From: Deltaproteobacteria bacterium
GTDB taxonomy: Bacteria; Desulfobacterota; Desulfobulbia; Desulfobulbales; SURF-16
Direction: 5' to 3'
DNA length: 34,900 bases
NCBI GenBank assembly: GCA_029933005.1
Contig: JAOZOY010000028.1
Span: 1 to 34,900 of the forward strand
Part shown: positions 7,359 through 17,316 of the stretch, in pieces
Layout: every line of letters begins with the position of its first letter
How positions within the stretch are numbered: position 1 is the first letter of the stretch
Translations under genes and position numbers: made by a program
The notes under the pieces: model-generated
Told to the model about the DNA's origin: nothing
The model's input: the letters and a program-made list of their open reading frames with translations, nothing else
Databases searched by the model: none

Positions 7359-7436
7359 ATTCACCAGCACCTCACGGAGTCTTCGCTTACAAAACGAGGG
7401 TTTTCGTAAAGTTGTATTTCCCAGATGAACGGTTAC
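7359..7436. repeat. Deletion derivative of the hairpin repeat, filling the umuD-umuC spacer
   Basis: Bases 7360-7390 match the reverse complement of 25657-25687 at 30 of 31 positions. Bases 7399-7434 match the reverse complement of about 25485-25521 with a few differences and one indel. The roughly 135 bases between these two blocks in the recA-cinA copy are absent here. The ends (TTCACC and TGAACGGTTAC) are the same termini as in the long copy. Confidence 0.65.
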
Positions 7437-7441
7437 GCGTT

Positions 7442-8743
7442 ATGAAAAAAAGGATCTTCGCCCTGGTGGACTGCAACAACTTCTATGTCTCCTGCGAACG
7501 GCTCTTTAACCCGAAACTCGCCCACAGGCCGGTTGTAGTCCTGTCCAACAACGACGGCTGCATCATTGCCCGCTCCAACGAGGCCAAGGCGCTGGGAATC
7601 AATATGGGAACCCCCTATTTCAAGGCCAAAAACTTCCTGCACCGCCACCGGGTCAAGGTCTTTTCCTCCAACTATCCCCTCTACGGAGACCTGTCCCGGC
7701 GGGTAATGACCACCCTGCAACAGCTTGAACCGGAGATGGAGATTTACTCCATTGACGAGGCCTTTCTCCGATTGCCTCCGGATTCCGGCATGAATCTGAA
7801 CATTCTGGGCCGGCAAATCCGGACCACGCTGAAACAACATACCGGCATCCCGGTTTCCATTGGCCTCGGTTCCACCAAGACCCTTGCCAAAATCGCCAAC
7901 CGCTTTGCAAAAAAATTTCCTGAATACAACGGTCTACTCGACTTGACCGCTGTTGATCCCGATCCATTTCTGAATCGCTGCGAGATCAACGATGTCTGGG
8001 GCATCGGCCGCGGTCATGCCGAACGACTGAGAGCGCGGGGTGTGCATACAGCCCTTGATCTTACCAGGCGTGATGACGGCTGGATACGGAAACAACTCAC
8101 TGTCACCGGCCTGCGCACCGCCATGGAACTGCGCGGCATCTCCTGCATCAGTCTTGAAAAAGAAGGAAAGAAAAAGTCGATTTCAAGCTCGAAATCCTTT
8201 GGCTATCAGGTGGAAACGCTTAACGAATTACGAGAGGCATTGGCCACCTATATCACCCAGGCGGCGGTCAAACTTCGTCTTCAGCAATCAACGACCGGCT
8301 GCCTGCAGGTCTATCTGACCACCAACCGCTTCAGTAAAACTCAAACTCTTTACGCGACCAGGGAAACAATCAACCTAGCCGAACCTACTGCGAATACCGG
8401 CACATTAATCAAACACGGACTGGAGAGATTGCAAAAAATCTACAGACCTGGCCTGCGTTACCAGAAATGCGGAGTTGTGCTCACCAATCTGGTTCCGGCC
8501 AAAAGCCGACAGCTCAATCTCTTTTTTAAGCCGGACAAAAGACAAAGCGAACTGATGGCCGCAGTTGACAGAATCAACACGCGCTGGGGTCGGCATACCA
8601 TCCAGCACGCGGCAGCCGGTTTTACCAAGCCATGGCAGCACCGGCAGGAGAAAAAATCTCCGGCATATACAACACAATGGCAGGATCTGCCGATGGTCAA
8701 GGCCTCATGGCCCGATTCCCTGCTGCCAGATACTTTCAGGTAA
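7442..8743 (+). CDS. umuC: UmuC, translesion DNA polymerase V catalytic subunit
   Basis: A 433-residue Y-family polymerase of UmuC type (E. coli UmuC is 422). Metal-binding acidic residues are visible: Asp10 in ALVDCNNFY and Asp105-Glu106 in YSIDEAF. The palm and fingers contain SNNDGCIIARS near 38-48 and the thumb contains IGLGSTKTLAKIA near 140-152. A helix-hairpin-helix (VWGIGRGHAERL) lies near 187-198 and the little finger occupies about 240-360. The frame opens earlier, at 7343, but those first 33 residues are encoded by the dispersed repeat and overlap umuD. The ATG at 7442 gives the family's normal N-terminus, so it is preferred even though no ribosome site is obvious. It acts with UmuD' and RecA to copy past lesions. 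Confidence 0.92.
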   Translation: MKKRIFALVDCNNFYVSCERLFNPKLAHRPVVVLSNNDGCIIARSNEAKALGINMGTPYFKAKNFLHRHRVKVFSSNYPLYGDLSRRVMTTLQQLEPEMEIYSIDEAFLRLPPDSGMNLNILGRQIRTTLKQHTGIPVSIGLGSTKTLAKIANRFAKKFPEYNGLLDLTAVDPDPFLNRCEINDVWGIGRGHAERLRARGVHTALDLTRRDDGWIRKQLTVTGLRTAMELRGISCISLEKEGKKKSISSSKSFGYQVETLNELREALATYITQAAVKLRLQQSTTGCLQVYLTTNRFSKTQTLYATRETINLAEPTANTGTLIKHGLERLQKIYRPGLRYQKCGVVLTNLVPAKSRQLNLFFKPDKRQSELMAAVDRINTRWGRHTIQHAAAGFTKPWQHRQEKKSPAYTTQWQDLPMVKASWPDSLLPDTFR

Positions 8744-8765
8744 ATCCAACCAGGAAAGTCACGTC

Positions 8766-10592
8766 ATGAAATCCCGCAATCGCTCATTCCGGGAAATCCT
8801 TGTCCCTCTGCTGCTGGCAGTGACCATTGGTGCTCTGGCCGGACTGGGCGCGGTTTTTTTTCGCTGGCTCATCTCCTGGGAAATGGATTTTCTCTGGCCC
8901 GCTGGTGAAAATTTCATCAGCCGCCTCAACAATACCTCCTGGTTCATGCGGCTGCTGATCCCAACAGCGGTGGGGCTCATCATCGGCCCCATTATCACCT
9001 TCTGGGCCCAGGAGGTGCGCGGCCCCGGCGTGCCTGAAGTCATGGAGGCCCTGGCCCTGCATGGCGGCCGCATCCGGCACAGAGTCACCCTGATCAAAAC
9101 CTTTGTCACTGCTACGTTGATCTCGGCCGGCGCCTCGGTGGGTCGAGAGGGTCCCATTGTCCAGATCGGCGCCTCCATCGGCTCCTCTCTGGCCCAACTT
9201 TTAAAAATCGGCCGCGACCATCAGCGAATGGCGGTGGCCTGCGGGGCTGCGGCCGGCATTGCCGCCACCTTTCAGGCCCCCATGGCCGGCACCATGTTTG
9301 TCGCTGAAATCCTGCTCTTTGAGATTGAGACAACCTATCTCAGTCACATCGTTATAGCCGCCGTCACCGGCACCCTGGTCTCCAAAGCCTGCTGGCACGA
9401 AACAGTCGTCTTTCAAATTCCCCATTTCACCCTGGGCCACCCGGCTGAACTGCTCATTTATTTCAGCTTGGGGATTGCCTCGGGCCTTGTTGCCCTGCTG
9501 CTCATGGGCGCGGTTTTCGGTCTGCCTAGATTCTGCCAACGCTGCCATATTCCCCTCTGGCTCACTCCGGCCCTGGGCGGCCTGGGTGTGGGGCTTGTCG
9601 GTCTACTGCGTCCCGAAGCCCTGGGAATCGGCTATGAAACCATCAATAATGCCTTAACCGGCAATATCACCCTGACGCTGGCGGCCCTGCTGGTGTTCGC
9701 CAAGCTATTAACCACCGGCCTGTCCATCGGCAGCGGCATGAGCGGCGGCATCTTTGCGCCTTCACTTTTTTTCGGCGCCATGATCGGCGCGGTCTTCGGC
9801 CATGCCGCTACTTTTCTATGGCCGGGCACAAGCCTGTCAACGGCCCATTACGCCTTAGTGGGTATGGGAGCCATGGTCAGCGGCACAACGCTTGCGCCCA
9901 TCACAGCCATCCTGACGATTTTCGAACTGACCTATAACTATGAGGTAATCCTTCCCCTGATGGTGGCCTGCATTCCCAGTCTGATGATTGTCCAGACTCT
10001 GCACGGCTATTCAGTCTATGAAACAAAACTGCTGCTGAGAGGAATCAACATTGTCCGCGGTCACGATGTCAATCTGCTGCGTGAAATGCAGATCAGCCAG
10101 CATATGGACCGAGAGTTTCAGACGATCAGAGAGGATACTTCGTTGCACGGAGTTGTCGAACTGATGGAAAAAAGCACCTTTCCCCATTTTGTTGTTGTTG
10201 ACCACAACGATTTTCTGGTTGGTGTCGTGACTCTGCGGGATCTGCGGGATTTTTTTGCCCATCCGGAAAAATACGACTGCGAGAGTCCGATTATCCCGCT
10301 CATGCAGAAAGAAGTCATCACCGTCCAGGCCGATCAGAATATGGAATCCGCCTTCCAGATCTTCGCGGAAAAACCCATCTCATTTCTGCCTGTTGTCCAG
10401 CCTGGCTCAACTCGTCGAGTACTGGGCCTGTTGAAGAAAGCCGACCTGATATCAGCCTACAATGAGCATATCCTCAAGGAACGTATTCTGCCCCCCCTGA
10501 ACTGGGTCTGCTCCATGCCTCCGAAGGAAGAAAGCAAGGGGCAAAGAGGCAAAGGGACTAATGATGATAATACTTCATCGCCTCGGGAATAA
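8766..10592 (+). CDS. ClC-family anion transporter or channel with C-terminal CBS pair
   Basis: A 608-residue membrane protein. The ClC core has the gating-glutamate motif GREGPIVQ (Glu128), GSGMSGGIFAPSLF near 320-333 and many hydrophobic helices. Two CBS domains follow, roughly 445-585 (HGVVELM...VGVVTLRDL, then AFQIFAEKPISFLPVV). The selectivity motif is GPGVP (86-90), with proline where Cl-selective exchangers have serine (GSGIP). The position of the internal proton glutamate (Glu203 in E. coli ClC) is Ile182, while the preceding Glu181 is kept. The ATG at 8766 has an AGGAAAG ribosome site; an open frame starting earlier inside umuC is not used. The 3' end overlaps the convergent M48 protease gene by 35 bases. 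The family moves anions through the inner membrane. The transported ion and the choice of channel or exchanger are open. Confidence 0.9.
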   Translation: MKSRNRSFREILVPLLLAVTIGALAGLGAVFFRWLISWEMDFLWPAGENFISRLNNTSWFMRLLIPTAVGLIIGPIITFWAQEVRGPGVPEVMEALALHGGRIRHRVTLIKTFVTATLISAGASVGREGPIVQIGASIGSSLAQLLKIGRDHQRMAVACGAAAGIAATFQAPMAGTMFVAEILLFEIETTYLSHIVIAAVTGTLVSKACWHETVVFQIPHFTLGHPAELLIYFSLGIASGLVALLLMGAVFGLPRFCQRCHIPLWLTPALGGLGVGLVGLLRPEALGIGYETINNALTGNITLTLAALLVFAKLLTTGLSIGSGMSGGIFAPSLFFGAMIGAVFGHAATFLWPGTSLSTAHYALVGMGAMVSGTTLAPITAILTIFELTYNYEVILPLMVACIPSLMIVQTLHGYSVYETKLLLRGINIVRGHDVNLLREMQISQHMDREFQTIREDTSLHGVVELMEKSTFPHFVVVDHNDFLVGVVTLRDLRDFFAHPEKYDCESPIIPLMQKEVITVQADQNMESAFQIFAEKPISFLPVVQPGSTRRVLGLLKKADLISAYNEHILKERILPPLNWVCSMPPKEESKGQRGKGTNDDNTSSPRE

Positions 10593-11370
10593 GAGAGCGG
10601 ATGCTCTCAATGCGCTGCCGGTCGGAGGGATGGGTGCTGAAAAATTCAGGGGTAGCCCCACCTTTTTTTTCCGCCAACATACGCTGCCAGAAATCAAGGG
10701 CAACATGGGGGTCATAACCGGCCATGGCCATAAAAATCAGACCGAGATGATCGGCTTCCTTCTCCTGCAGCCGACTGTAGGGCAACGCGAAGCCATACTG
10801 GGTTGACACCCCGAAAGCCGTCATCCAAAGCTCCTGGGTGGCGGCTGAATGCTCCCTGACCGCAGTGGAAAGGGCAACGCCTCCCATCTGCACCAGGAGG
10901 CTGTGACTCATACGTTCGTTACCATGATTTGCCACGGCATGGGCTATTTCATGCCCCATTACCACAGCCAGTCCAGCCTCATCTCTTGTTATCGACAAAA
11001 GCCCGCTGTAGACAACAACCTTACCGCCGGGCATACACCAGGCGTTTTTTTCCTCGCTGTCCACCAAGTGAAATTCCCACCTGTAGCCGTCCAGCCGATG
11101 CGCCATGTGCTGTTGACGAAAATACTGTTCAACCCCGTGCTGAATCCTGCGACCCACCCGTGTCACCATTTCATTGGATCTGCTGTCTGTGCTGATGACA
11201 TTCGAGTCAAGAAACTGGCTGTACTCCTGAAAACTCATGGGAAAAATAGAGGAATCAGGAATCAGGTTCAACTGATTGCGGCCGGTAATGGGGACCTGGG
11301 CACAAGACATCAACAGCAGGCTGACGATCAGAAAAAAAAGCAGGATAAATTGTTTCTTTTTCATTTTCAT
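10558..11370 (-). CDS. M48-family zinc metalloprotease lipoprotein (LoiP/YcaL-like)
   Basis: A 270-residue secreted lipoprotein. A short basic N-terminus and hydrophobic stretch end in a lipobox LLMSC with Cys23. The catalytic motif HEIAH places zinc ligands at His140 and His144 with Glu141 as base. The third ligand is probably Glu205 in EKEADHLG. Length and arrangement suit the periplasmic LoiP/YcaL class of M48 proteases, which act in outer-membrane protein quality control. Its ATG overlaps the ettA stop as ATGA, so it is translationally coupled to ettA. Met3 is an alternative start but would break that overlap. Coding overlap with the convergent ClC gene is 35 bases. Confidence 0.9.
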   Translation of the reverse strand: MKMKKKQFILLFFLIVSLLLMSCAQVPITGRNQLNLIPDSSIFPMSFQEYSQFLDSNVISTDSRSNEMVTRVGRRIQHGVEQYFRQQHMAHRLDGYRWEFHLVDSEEKNAWCMPGGKVVVYSGLLSITRDEAGLAVVMGHEIAHAVANHGNERMSHSLLVQMGGVALSTAVREHSAATQELWMTAFGVSTQYGFALPYSRLQEKEADHLGLIFMAMAGYDPHVALDFWQRMLAEKKGGATPEFFSTHPSDRQRIESIRSLIPEAMKYYHH

Positions 11371-13052
11371 ATTCTTGTCAACTGCCGATACTTGATGCGA
11401 TGAGGTTGATCAGCCGCGCTTCCCAGACGTTTTTTGCGGTCAGCTTCATATTCAGTGTAATTTCCGTCAAACCAGACCACTCGGCTGTCTCCTTCAAAGG
11501 CAAGGATTGAGGTGGCAATACGATCGAGAAACCAGCGGTCATGACTGATGACCACGGCACAGCCGGCAAAATTATCCAGAGCCTCTTCCAGGGCTCGCAA
11601 CGTATTGACATCAAGATCATTTGTCGGTTCGTCAAGCAGGATAACATTCCCTCCTTCCTTGAGCATGCGGGCAAGGTGAACCCTGTTGCGCTGACCGCCT
11701 GAAAGCAGGCCCACCTTTTTCTGCTGCTCGGCTCCTGAAAAATTAAAGCGGGCCACATAGGCCCTTGAATTCATCTCCCGGTTTCCAAGCTCAATGGTAT
11801 CCAGGCCGTCGGAAATAACCTCCCAGATACTCTTATCAGGATCAAGGGCATCCCGGCTCTGGTCAACATAAGCCAGCTTGACGGTCTCACCGATGCGGAT
11901 CGTTCCTTCATCGGGTTTTTCCAGGCCGGTGATCATCTTTAGCAAAGTCGTTTTACCGGCGCCATTGGGACCAATCACACCGATAATCCCACCCGGGGGC
12001 AGGGAAAAAGTCATCTCATCAATCAAAAGCCGGTCGCCAAACACTTTACGAATCTTATCCGCTTCAATTACCAATTTTCCCAGACGCGGTCCCGGCGGTA
12101 TATAGATCTCGAGCTCGCCGGCCCGTTTCTCCCCTTGGCTGCCCAACAGCTGTTCATAGGCCTTGATCCTGGCCTTGGACTTTGCGTGTCTGGCTTTAGG
12201 TGTCATCTTGACCCACTCCAGTTCCCGCTGCAAAGTTTTCTGCCTGTCTGACTCTTTCTTCTCTTCAACCTGCAGACGTTTACGCTTCTGGTCAAGCCAG
12301 GACGAATAATTTCCTTTCCAGGGAATGCCGCGGCCACGATCAAGCTCAAGAATCCAGCCCGCCACATTGTCGAGAAAATAGCGGTCATGGGTAACGGCTA
12401 TAACGGTTCCTTCATAGCGATGAAGATGATGTTCAAGCCAGGCAACGGTTTCTGCATCCAGGTGGTTGGTTGGCTCATCAAGGAGGAGGATGTCCGGTTT
12501 TTTCAGCAGCAGCCTACAGAGGGCCACCCGTCGTTTCTCGCCGCCGGACAGAATATTAATCACCTGGTCGGCAGGCGGACAGCGCAGAGCATCCATGGCC
12601 ATGTCAAGGCGGGCATCAAGATCCCAGGCGTCAAAATGATCCAACTTTTCCTGAACCTCTGCCTGGCGGGCAATGAGATTATTCATCTCATCGTCCGACA
12701 TTGGTTCGGCAAATTTTTCATTGATCAGGTTAAATTCATCCAGCAGATCGACCGTCTCCTGCACACCTTCCTCAACGATTTTCCTGACTGTTTTATCATC
12801 ATCAAGCAATGGTTCCTGCTCCAAAAGACCAACCGTAAGCCCGGAGGAAATTGAGGTTTTGCCGACAAAATCGCTGTCCATCCCGGCCAGGATTCGCAGC
12901 AATGAACTCTTACCCGAACCGTTCAGTCCCAGGACACCGATTTTTGCGCCATAAAAATAGGAAAGATTGATATCCTTTAAAACAGGCTTCTTATCATAAA
13001 ATTTGCTTACTCCAATCATGGAGTAGATCACTTTCTTTTCTTCAACAGCCAT
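11367..13052 (-). CDS. ettA: EttA, ABC-F energy-dependent translational throttle
   Basis: A 561-residue soluble ABC-F protein with two ATPase cassettes. Cassette one has Walker A GLNGSGKS near 42-49, signature LSGGEKRR and Walker [13 protein letters not shown]. Cassette two has [16 protein letters not shown] and [12 protein letters not shown]. Between them, the P-site tRNA-interaction motif region contains [21 protein letters not shown], the EttA hallmark. The E. coli protein has 555 residues. An upstream in-frame ATG at 13154 would add 34 unrelated residues; the start at 13052 gives the family N-terminus and has an AGGATG ribosome site. EttA binds the ribosomal E site and gates entry into elongation according to the ATP/ADP ratio. 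The last bases overlap the start of the M48 protease gene. Confidence 0.93.
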   Translation of the reverse strand: MAVEEKKVIYSMIGVSKFYDKKPVLKDINLSYFYGAKIGVLGLNGSGKSSLLRILAGMDSDFVGKTSISSGLTVGLLEQEPLLDDDKTVRKIVEEGVQETVDLLDEFNLINEKFAEPMSDDEMNNLIARQAEVQEKLDHFDAWDLDARLDMAMDALRCPPADQVINILSGGEKRRVALCRLLLKKPDILLLDEPTNHLDAETVAWLEHHLHRYEGTVIAVTHDRYFLDNVAGWILELDRGRGIPWKGNYSSWLDQKRKRLQVEEKKESDRQKTLQRELEWVKMTPKARHAKSKARIKAYEQLLGSQGEKRAGELEIYIPPGPRLGKLVIEADKIRKVFGDRLLIDEMTFSLPPGGIIGVIGPNGAGKTTLLKMITGLEKPDEGTIRIGETVKLAYVDQSRDALDPDKSIWEVISDGLDTIELGNREMNSRAYVARFNFSGAEQQKKVGLLSGGQRNRVHLARMLKEGGNVILLDEPTNDLDVNTLRALEEALDNFAGCAVVISHDRWFLDRIATSILAFEGDSRVVWFDGNYTEYEADRKKRLGSAADQPHRIKYRQLTRI

Positions 13053-13216
13053 AGGTTCATCCTGTAAATGAATTAATCGAGGTATTGCCTGTCTTGCTGA
13101 ACAGTTACAGTCTGGAGTAAAGTATAATTTCCAGCCTATACTTCTAAATATCAAGATTGACGAGTATCCTGTGTAAAAACCGCAGAATCAGCAAGATAAG
13201 TTAAATTTTCCACTCA

Positions 13217-13249
13217 CGTCATTCCCGCTAAAAACATGCAGGAATGACG
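13217..13249. repeat. REP-like hairpin
   Basis: CGTCATTCC (13217-13225) is the perfect reverse complement of GGAATGACG (13241-13249). Inner bases CGC and GCA extend the stem imperfectly. This resembles the CGTCATTCC-type repetitive palindromes scattered through many proteobacterial genomes. Confidence 0.5.
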
Positions 13250-13420
13250 ATATAATTCTCTTGTTACTTTTATAATAAATGCCGGAATCCCCACCCCGGT
13301 TTTCTTCGCTGAATAGTTACTTTTAACTAAAATTTTGATTAGAATCAAAGCAAATTGTTCGAATAACACCATAATCAAAATTAATTAAAAAGATCTGTGC
13401 ATTGCATTTTTGAATCAAAG

Positions 13421-13449
13421 TTGACAGGACGGATCATCTTGCCTACATT
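13421..13449 (+). promoter_or_regulatory. Strong sigma-70-type promoter for the J-domain gene
   Basis: TTGACA at 13421-13426 is a perfect -35 box, followed after exactly 17 bases by TACATT (13444-13449), a four-of-six -10 box. Transcription would start near 13456, about 26 bases before the ATG at 13482. Confidence 0.6.
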
Positions 13450-13481
13450 TGATTTAAACAGACAAAAATAAAAAAACTATC

Positions 13482-14492
13482 ATGTACCTCGCCAGAAAAA
13501 CAATTAACAGGAAAATTCATTACTCCATCAGGCAATCCTATGATGACGGCGACGTTTTCCGCAACCGTGTTCTTTTTGAACTGGGTCCTGATCCTGAAAA
13601 TTATTTTGTCTATCCGGGAGAGAATTCCTTTTACGTTGCCGAACATCTGATCGAATCCCTGGAAGCTTTTGTCGACGGGGATGTGGGCGATAAACTTGAA
13701 AACCTTCTCTGGCCATTTATCGATCCGGAAATTCGCATCAAGATCGAACCCTTTTATCGCCGCCAACAGCAGTTTCAATCAAAAAAAATCACTGTCGATG
13801 AACTAGCGGCTATTGAACGTCAGGTTCACATATTTGACCGAAGGCGTCTCCACCATCTCCGTTACGGAGGTCTGGATCAGAGTCGAATCTGGAAAATGCC
13901 GGCTAAAATACTCCGCGTTCTTCTCAACAAATCCCGGGATGAACGAGAACAATATTTTATGGAACAGGAACGGTGCCTTGGACCCTCTGATTTCAAATTG
14001 TACATCTACGTTATTTTCGACCTGCAACGTCATTTCAGCGAGCTTATCGCTCGGGCCATGCCCCAAGGACTGAACCAGAATTTGGTCGATAAGCATTTTC
14101 TCGATGATCTCTGCCGGCTGGATCGGGACGATTTTTTCTGGGCCGGAATGATGCCTGAAAACAAACTCCACGATTATCTGATTCGATACCTTCTCCTGTT
14201 TTTTGATTTTAATTATGGGACAAGCACTTTCCTTGATGACTACATCAGACAGTTCATGAACAGTCACCGCAAATTCAGCTTCCCGGAATCAAAAAACACA
14301 ATCAGCATGGAGGATGCCGAAAATATCCTTAATGTTTCGGCAAAAGATTTGAACGGAATGTCGAAAAAGGAGTTAACACGTCTTTACCGGAAAAAAGCAA
14401 AGGATCTGCATCCGGATACCGGCGGTGACCATCAAACCTTTGTCGAACTCAGCGAGGCCTATGAAAAACTGCTTTTAAAGGTCAAAGGATAG
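13482..14492 (+). CDS. Protein with C-terminal J domain and uncharacterised N-terminal region
   Basis: A 336-residue protein. The last 50 residues form a J domain: LTRLYRKKAKDLHPDTGGDH, with the HPD triad near 310-312, then ELSEAYEKLL. The preceding 280 residues match no family I recognise. They start with YLARKTINRKIHYSIRQSY, look cytosolic, and are rich in aromatic and basic residues with no membrane segment or signal. Known for J domains: they stimulate DnaK ATPase. Inference: the N-terminal part recruits DnaK to a specific client. There is no glycine-rich region or zinc finger, so this is not DnaJ or CbpA. A near-consensus promoter lies directly upstream. The gene ends with TAG, after which the same frame stays open for 50 codons. 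It is monocistronic. Confidence 0.85.
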   Translation: MYLARKTINRKIHYSIRQSYDDGDVFRNRVLFELGPDPENYFVYPGENSFYVAEHLIESLEAFVDGDVGDKLENLLWPFIDPEIRIKIEPFYRRQQQFQSKKITVDELAAIERQVHIFDRRRLHHLRYGGLDQSRIWKMPAKILRVLLNKSRDEREQYFMEQERCLGPSDFKLYIYVIFDLQRHFSELIARAMPQGLNQNLVDKHFLDDLCRLDRDDFFWAGMMPENKLHDYLIRYLLLFFDFNYGTSTFLDDYIRQFMNSHRKFSFPESKNTISMEDAENILNVSAKDLNGMSKKELTRLYRKKAKDLHPDTGGDHQTFVELSEAYEKLLLKVKG

Positions 14493-14645
14493 ATTCCTAC
14501 AAATATACTACTCAACAACTGGCTTAATTATCTTCGTGATGAAGGGGGCAATCCCATACCGGCGGAAGAAGATTTTGCTGCAGTTCGAATATGCGACTCA
14601 TGTTATCAATCCATCCGATCATACAACTGGATAAAAATTGATTAG
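14493..14645 (+). other. In-frame open extension behind the J-domain amber stop
   Basis: After the TAG at 14490-14492 the same frame continues for 50 codons to a second TAG at 14643-14645, without ATG, GTG or TTG. The translation is protein-like in composition (NNWLNYLRDEGG, then ICDSCYQSIRSYNW). It could be a readthrough extension, a remnant of another gene, or chance: a random frame of this length stays open roughly one time in ten. Confidence 0.2.
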
Positions 14646-14663
14646 TGGAATTTACAAAAAAAT

Positions 14664-14693
14664 TTGACAAATAGAGCACAGACATCGTTTAAT
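14664..14693 (+). promoter_or_regulatory. Sigma-70-type promoter for cheX
   Basis: TTGACA at 14664-14669, an 18-base spacer and TTTAAT at 14688-14693 (five of six). The predicted start near 14700 leaves a leader of about 68 bases before the ATG at 14768. Confidence 0.5.
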
Positions 14694-14767
14694 CAAAGGT
14701 AACTATTAAGAAGCACCTTAACTTTCCACTATATAAAATCACCGAATTTGCAAAGAAAGGACGATCA

Positions 14768-15238
14768 ATGAAGGCTGATTTCATCAATCCATTCCTCAAC
14801 TCCACTAAAAATGTCTTGGAAACCATGTGCCAGATTCATGCGAAGTCGAAAAAACCTGAATTAAAAAAAGGAAATAAATCCTATGGTGAGGTAACAGGAC
14901 TCATAGGCATGGCTTCCGAAAAAGTAAGCGGCTGCATGGTGGTCAGTTTTAGCGAAAGCTGCATACTGAATATCGTAGGCAACATGCTCATGGAGCCGCC
15001 AAAAAAAAAGATTGATGACGACATTCTTGACGCCGTAGGGGAATTAACAAATATGATCTGTGGAGGAGCCAAGGCTCAGCTGGCAAAGCTGGATCATAAA
15101 TTCGACCTGGCAACACCGACCATGATCAAGGGAAAGGGAGTAGAAATTTCCTATTTTTCAGATGCACCAACCATTGTCATTCCATTTGAAACCGAAAATG
15201 GAAATTTTGTCATTGAGGCTAATCTGGGAGATAAATAA
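14768..15238 (+). CDS. cheX: CheX-type chemotaxis phosphatase
   Basis: A 156-residue protein of the CheC/CheX/FliY phosphatase family. The single catalytic signature D-x3-E-x2-N is exact: Asp88, Glu92, Asn95 (DAVGELTN), with the downstream proline at 117 (ATPTM) near the expected distance. One such motif and this length fit CheX, which dephosphorylates CheY-P as a dimer. CheC and FliY carry two. An AAAGGA ribosome site precedes the ATG, with a promoter about 75 bases upstream and a shared terminator downstream, so it is monocistronic. No chemotaxis or receiver gene is in the window; the partner response regulator must be elsewhere and need not be CheY. Confidence 0.88.
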   Translation: MKADFINPFLNSTKNVLETMCQIHAKSKKPELKKGNKSYGEVTGLIGMASEKVSGCMVVSFSESCILNIVGNMLMEPPKKKIDDDILDAVGELTNMICGGAKAQLAKLDHKFDLATPTMIKGKGVEISYFSDAPTIVIPFETENGNFVIEANLGDK

Positions 15239-15278
15239 ATTTGCACAGATTTATTTACAAAGCGCACAAATAAAAAAA

Positions 15279-15305
15279 AAGCCGCACAAAAGTGCGGCTT
15301 TTTTT
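15279..15305. terminator. Bidirectional rho-independent terminator between cheX and atpC
   Basis: A GCCGCAC/GTGCGGC stem (15281-15287 with 15292-15298) has an AAAA loop, a run of A before it and a run of T after it, so it can end both the + strand cheX transcript and the minus strand atp transcript. Confidence 0.9.
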
Positions 15306-15324
15306 ATATCTATAACAAATAAAA

Positions 15325-15738
15325 CTATTTGTTTTCAGCAGTCTTAATTCGGGCAATCGCACGTTGAAGAGCTGCCTCGACTCGAACCATATCAATCTTT
15401 TCTTTCTGTGATTTGGCTTCAAGCATTCTTTTCTCAGCCCGCTCTTTAGCCTTCATGGCACGATCAACATCAATATCAGCGCCCTTTTCAGCGGCTTCAG
15501 CTAAAAAAGTGATTTTATTATTGGACACTTCACAAAATCCACCACTGATCATCAATGATGTAGCGGTTCCACCCTGTTTATAGATCAATGTGCCAATTTT
15601 TAGAGTGCTGAGAAAATGTGCATGGTTAGCCAGAACACCAAACTCGCCGCCACCACCGGGTGCGGTGACAATATCTACAGATTCACTCACCACAGCTCCG
15701 GTAGGAGTTACTATTTCAAGTTGTATACTTTCAGCCAT
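15325..15738 (-). CDS. atpC: F1Fo ATP synthase epsilon subunit
   Basis: A 137-residue epsilon subunit. The N-terminal beta-sandwich ([15 protein letters not shown], then [16 protein letters not shown]) is followed by an alanine- and lysine-rich two-helix C-terminal domain (about 90-137) that can inhibit ATP hydrolysis. It is the last gene of the atp operon, 87 bases after atpD, with an AAGGTGAG ribosome site, and is followed by the shared terminator. It is part of the central stalk with gamma. Confidence 0.95.
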   Translation of the reverse strand: MAESIQLEIVTPTGAVVSESVDIVTAPGGGGEFGVLANHAHFLSTLKIGTLIYKQGGTATSLMISGGFCEVSNNKITFLAEAAEKGADIDVDRAMKAKERAEKRMLEAKSQKEKIDMVRVEAALQRAIARIKTAENK

Positions 15739-15825
15739 TGCTTACTCACCTTATATCAATCGATTAACAGCATGAATCAACACCAATAGATATCAACTCA
15801 TGCTGCTTCTTGATATCTGTTTTTT

Positions 15826-17262
<1,437 letters not shown>

Positions 17263-17279
17263 TCAGCATCTTTTTAAAC

Positions 17280-17303
17280 AAGCCGAAATTTTTATTCCGG
17301 CTT
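17280..17303 (-). other. Intercistronic hairpin between atpG and atpD
   Basis: AAGCCG and CGGCTT form a 6-bp stem with an extra AAT/ATT pairing inside and an A-rich loop. No U-run of terminator type follows on the minus strand, so it is more likely a message-stability or processing element than a terminator. Confidence 0.35.
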
Positions 17304-17316
17304 AAAATTAAATTCT

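Larger units (their letters stand above)
13053..13481. other. Intergenic region between divergent ettA and J-domain gene
   Basis: Some 429 bases without a supported gene. It holds a REP-like hairpin (13217-13249), a 13-base match (13308-13320, ending GAATAGTTAC) to the repeat end at 13-25 of the window, an AT-rich tract at 13320-13390 and a near-consensus promoter at 13421-13449. Confidence 0.6.

Noticed and set aside
7343-7441. Longer N-terminus for umuC
   Set aside because: These codons overlap umuD and lie in the dispersed repeat; the ATG at 7442 gives the family N-terminus.
8565-8765. Earlier start for the ClC gene
   Set aside because: It lies inside umuC and adds 67 residues without membrane character; the ATG at 8766 has a ribosome site.
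10849-11403. 184-codon + strand frame opposite the M48 protease
   Set aside because: The minus strand carries the lipobox and HEIAH motif; the + frame has no family features.
13053-13154. 34-residue N-terminal extension of ettA
   Set aside because: Not found in the family; the ATG at 13052 has an AGGA ribosome site and the right length.
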